Below, piece after piece: positions 6,061 to 7,005 of a DNA stretch of 7,005 nt. The stretch covers positions 1-7,005 of the forward strand of contig JAEEUY010000058.1 of the NCBI GenBank assembly GCA_016290715.1. Reading direction: 5' to 3'. Under the pieces are notes generated by a model. The model was given only the letters and a program-made list of their open reading frames with translations. It was not told the DNA's origin and searched no databases. Each line of letters opens with the position of its first letter. The first letter of the stretch is position 1. The position numbers and the translations under genes were made by a program. Source of the DNA: Bacteroidales bacterium (GTDB lineage: Bacteria > Bacteroidota > Bacteroidia > Bacteroidales > WCHB1-69).

Positions 6061-6456
6061 TCAACGAATAGTTTTTTCTTTCCCGTAATCAATTAATTCT
6101 GCTTTTGGATACAAAGCCTTAATGAATTCATCTTCCCATTCACCGATGACATTTTCCACACGTTTTGATGAAACTCCCTTTTGGACAACACCGCGGTTGC
6201 GAATAGTTGAAGTTTCAGCTTTGATGCAGAATTTCACGCCAGTTTCTACTGCTTTAAGGTATTCATCGGTGAATTCGATATCAGAACACACACCGCCATC
6301 CTCCGAAGACAGGATGACATAATCTGGTTTCAGACAGAAAGAAGTGAAGTCATCGTCTGTTTCAAAAAGCAAAATTTTCATTTTTTCTTCCGGATGCATT
6401 TCTGACTTGTATTTTGCCAACCGGCTTTTGGTTACAGGTTTAATGTTTAATGCCAT
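6061..6456 (-). CDS. Hypothetical protein, 131 aa
   Basis: I do not recognise this family. The ATG at 6454-6456 (MALNIKPVTKSRLAKY) is chosen over a TTG at 6516, since the upstream extension is low-complexity leader sequence and overlaps a hairpin. The predicted protein is soluble and mixed alpha/beta. It has a basic N-terminus, an acidic hydrophobic stretch KILLFETDDDFTSFCL, then DYVILSSEDGGVCSD, a central helix EYLKAVETGVKF, and a C-terminus VIGEWEDEFIKALYPKAELIDYG. There is no signal peptide, membrane segment or catalytic motif I can name. It lies 76 bases after the 128-aa gene and 56 bases before the 204-aa gene on the same strand, so it is likely part of the same small operon. Its reality rests on length, a plausible start and the operon layout. 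Confidence 0.7.
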   Translation of the reverse strand: MALNIKPVTKSRLAKYKSEMHPEEKMKILLFETDDDFTSFCLKPDYVILSSEDGGVCSDIEFTDEYLKAVETGVKFCIKAETSTIRNRGVVQKGVSSKRVENVIGEWEDEFIKALYPKAELIDYGKEKTIR

Positions 6457-6469
6457 AATAATACATAAT

Positions 6470-6507
6470 AGGACTTCTGTTGTTGTTCCTTTCTCTGCCG
6501 AAGTCCT
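6470..6507 (-). promoter_or_regulatory. Leader hairpin just upstream of the 131-aa gene
   Basis: AGGACTTC (6470-6477) and GAAGTCCT (6500-6507) form an 8-bp inverted repeat with a 22-base loop, ending 14 bases before the ATG at 6456. On the transcribed (minus) strand the purine-rich GAGAAAGGAAC, the only Shine-Dalgarno-like sequence nearby, lies in the loop. No T-run follows, so it is not a typical terminator. A translational or RNA-stability element is possible; the role is inferred. Confidence 0.4.
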
Positions 6508-6532
6508 GTTAAACAAGGAAGTGGGAAAGGCC

Positions 6533-6919
6533 TCATTTCTTGAAAAGTTTTTTTATCGTTTCTACTATACTTGGTCCGTGCGGTCTTTCGGTCTCTTTGC
6601 TTGCCACGTCCTTGATTTGGAGGATGATTTGCTTGAGATTACCGCCGGTGAGTCTCATGACTTGTTCAGGATTGTCGCACTCCTCTGCCAATTGCTGTGC
6701 AGTATCGGCAAGTTGTGTTGAAAGCTGCCTGAACTGCTGCCATGCTCCCGGCTTGAACTCTTCGGAGTTTGCATCCTGAAAAATTTGCGCTACATCCTTG
6801 ACGGCATTTGCCTTGCGCTTCACCTCATCAGGGTTGTCTTTGTACGTTTGTGCTCCCGCCACCACGGCATTCAGCATGGACAGGCTTTGTAAAATGATGT
6901 TGTAACAATCTGGGGACAT
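6533..6919 (-). CDS. Hypothetical helical protein, 128 aa
   Basis: This is an almost entirely alpha-helical small protein that I cannot assign to a family. It starts at the ATG at 6917-6919 (MSPDCYNIILQSLSMLNAVV), nine bases after the stop of the preceding gene, which supports that start and co-transcription. Helices are visible at about 5-24, 30-50 (DEVKRKANAVKDVAQIFQDA), 58-82 (AWQQFRQLSTQLADTAQQLAEEC), 84-105 (EQVMRLTGGNLKQIILQIKDV) and the C-terminus (VETIKKLFKK). The A/Q/L heptad-like spacing in the middle would suit a coiled coil or helical bundle. The C-terminus is strongly basic. There is no signal peptide, and the N-terminal hydrophobic stretch is too polar for a membrane segment. 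It is likely the second gene of the visible leftward operon. The role may be structural or as a binding partner of its neighbours, but that is a guess. Confidence 0.72.
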   Translation of the reverse strand: MSPDCYNIILQSLSMLNAVVAGAQTYKDNPDEVKRKANAVKDVAQIFQDANSEEFKPGAWQQFRQLSTQLADTAQQLAEECDNPEQVMRLTGGNLKQIILQIKDVASKETERPHGPSIVETIKKLFKK

Positions 6920-6928
6920 AATACACTT

Positions 6929-7005
6929 TTAATTGTAATAGTTTTCAATCATTTGGAAAGCTTCACGCATGTCTTCTGTATATACCTCAAAGTTCCATAA
7001 ATTGG
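6929..7005 (-). CDS. C-terminal end of an unidentified gene (truncated by window edge)
   Basis: On the minus strand a frame open from the right edge ends at TAA (6929-6931) after 24 visible codons, reading NLWNFEVYTEDMREAFQMIE then NYYN. The sequence looks like a genuine amphipathic C-terminal helix. The stop is nine bases before the ATG of the 128-aa gene, the tight spacing of an operon. Too little is present to name a family, so the function of the leftward operon must be read from the sequence to the right of this window. Confidence 0.55.
   Translation of the reverse strand, partial: NLWNFEVYTEDMREAFQMIENYYN

Noticed and set aside
6457..6516. TTG-initiated extension of the 131-aa protein
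   Set aside because: It would run through the leader hairpin and adds residues that look unlike a protein N-terminus. The ATG at 6456 is a better start.

Overview
The window looks like a chromosomal segment of a member of the Bacteroidales (Bacteroides/Prevotella/Porphyromonas-like). The reasons are: the rpoC C-terminus matches Bacteroidota beta' subunits; rpoC is followed by a DUF3467 gene; Shine-Dalgarno sequences are weak; and two genes have exact Bacteroidota-type -7 boxes (TAnnTTTG). A species cannot be named from this sequence alone.

Positions 1-3576 are a core, rightward half. It holds the end of rpoC (RNA polymerase beta'), a strong intrinsic terminator, a small DUF3467 gene, glnS (glutaminyl-tRNA synthetase), and a secreted thioredoxin-fold protein four bases behind glnS. 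A terminator whose loop contains the thioredoxin stop codon closes this half. It is U-tailed on both strands.

Positions 3577-7005 are an accessory, leftward half. Reading leftward, it holds the tail of an unidentified gene, a helical 128-aa protein, a 131-aa protein and a 204-aa protein, none recognised, and then a 472-aa AAA+ ATPase with a PD-(D/E)XK-like C-terminus (ATPase_2/DUF234 type).

The most unusual structure is a pair of ~140-bp direct repeats at 3595-3731 and 5245-5388 that bracket the ATPase gene. Each copy starts 1-2 bases after the stop codon of a leftward gene. Each contains a long imperfect hairpin built from ATTGTACATTG-like words with a diverged loop. Each also carries an outer flank whose four base differences are exactly six bases apart and all synonymous in one reading frame. 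A 14-bp perfect inverted repeat lies just upstream of the ATPase -7 box.

The core genes serve transcription, tRNA charging and probably envelope redox. The ATPase plus repeats looks like a modular insertion between the core block and a small operon of unknown function. I found no rRNA, tRNA, CRISPR array, transposase or integrase.
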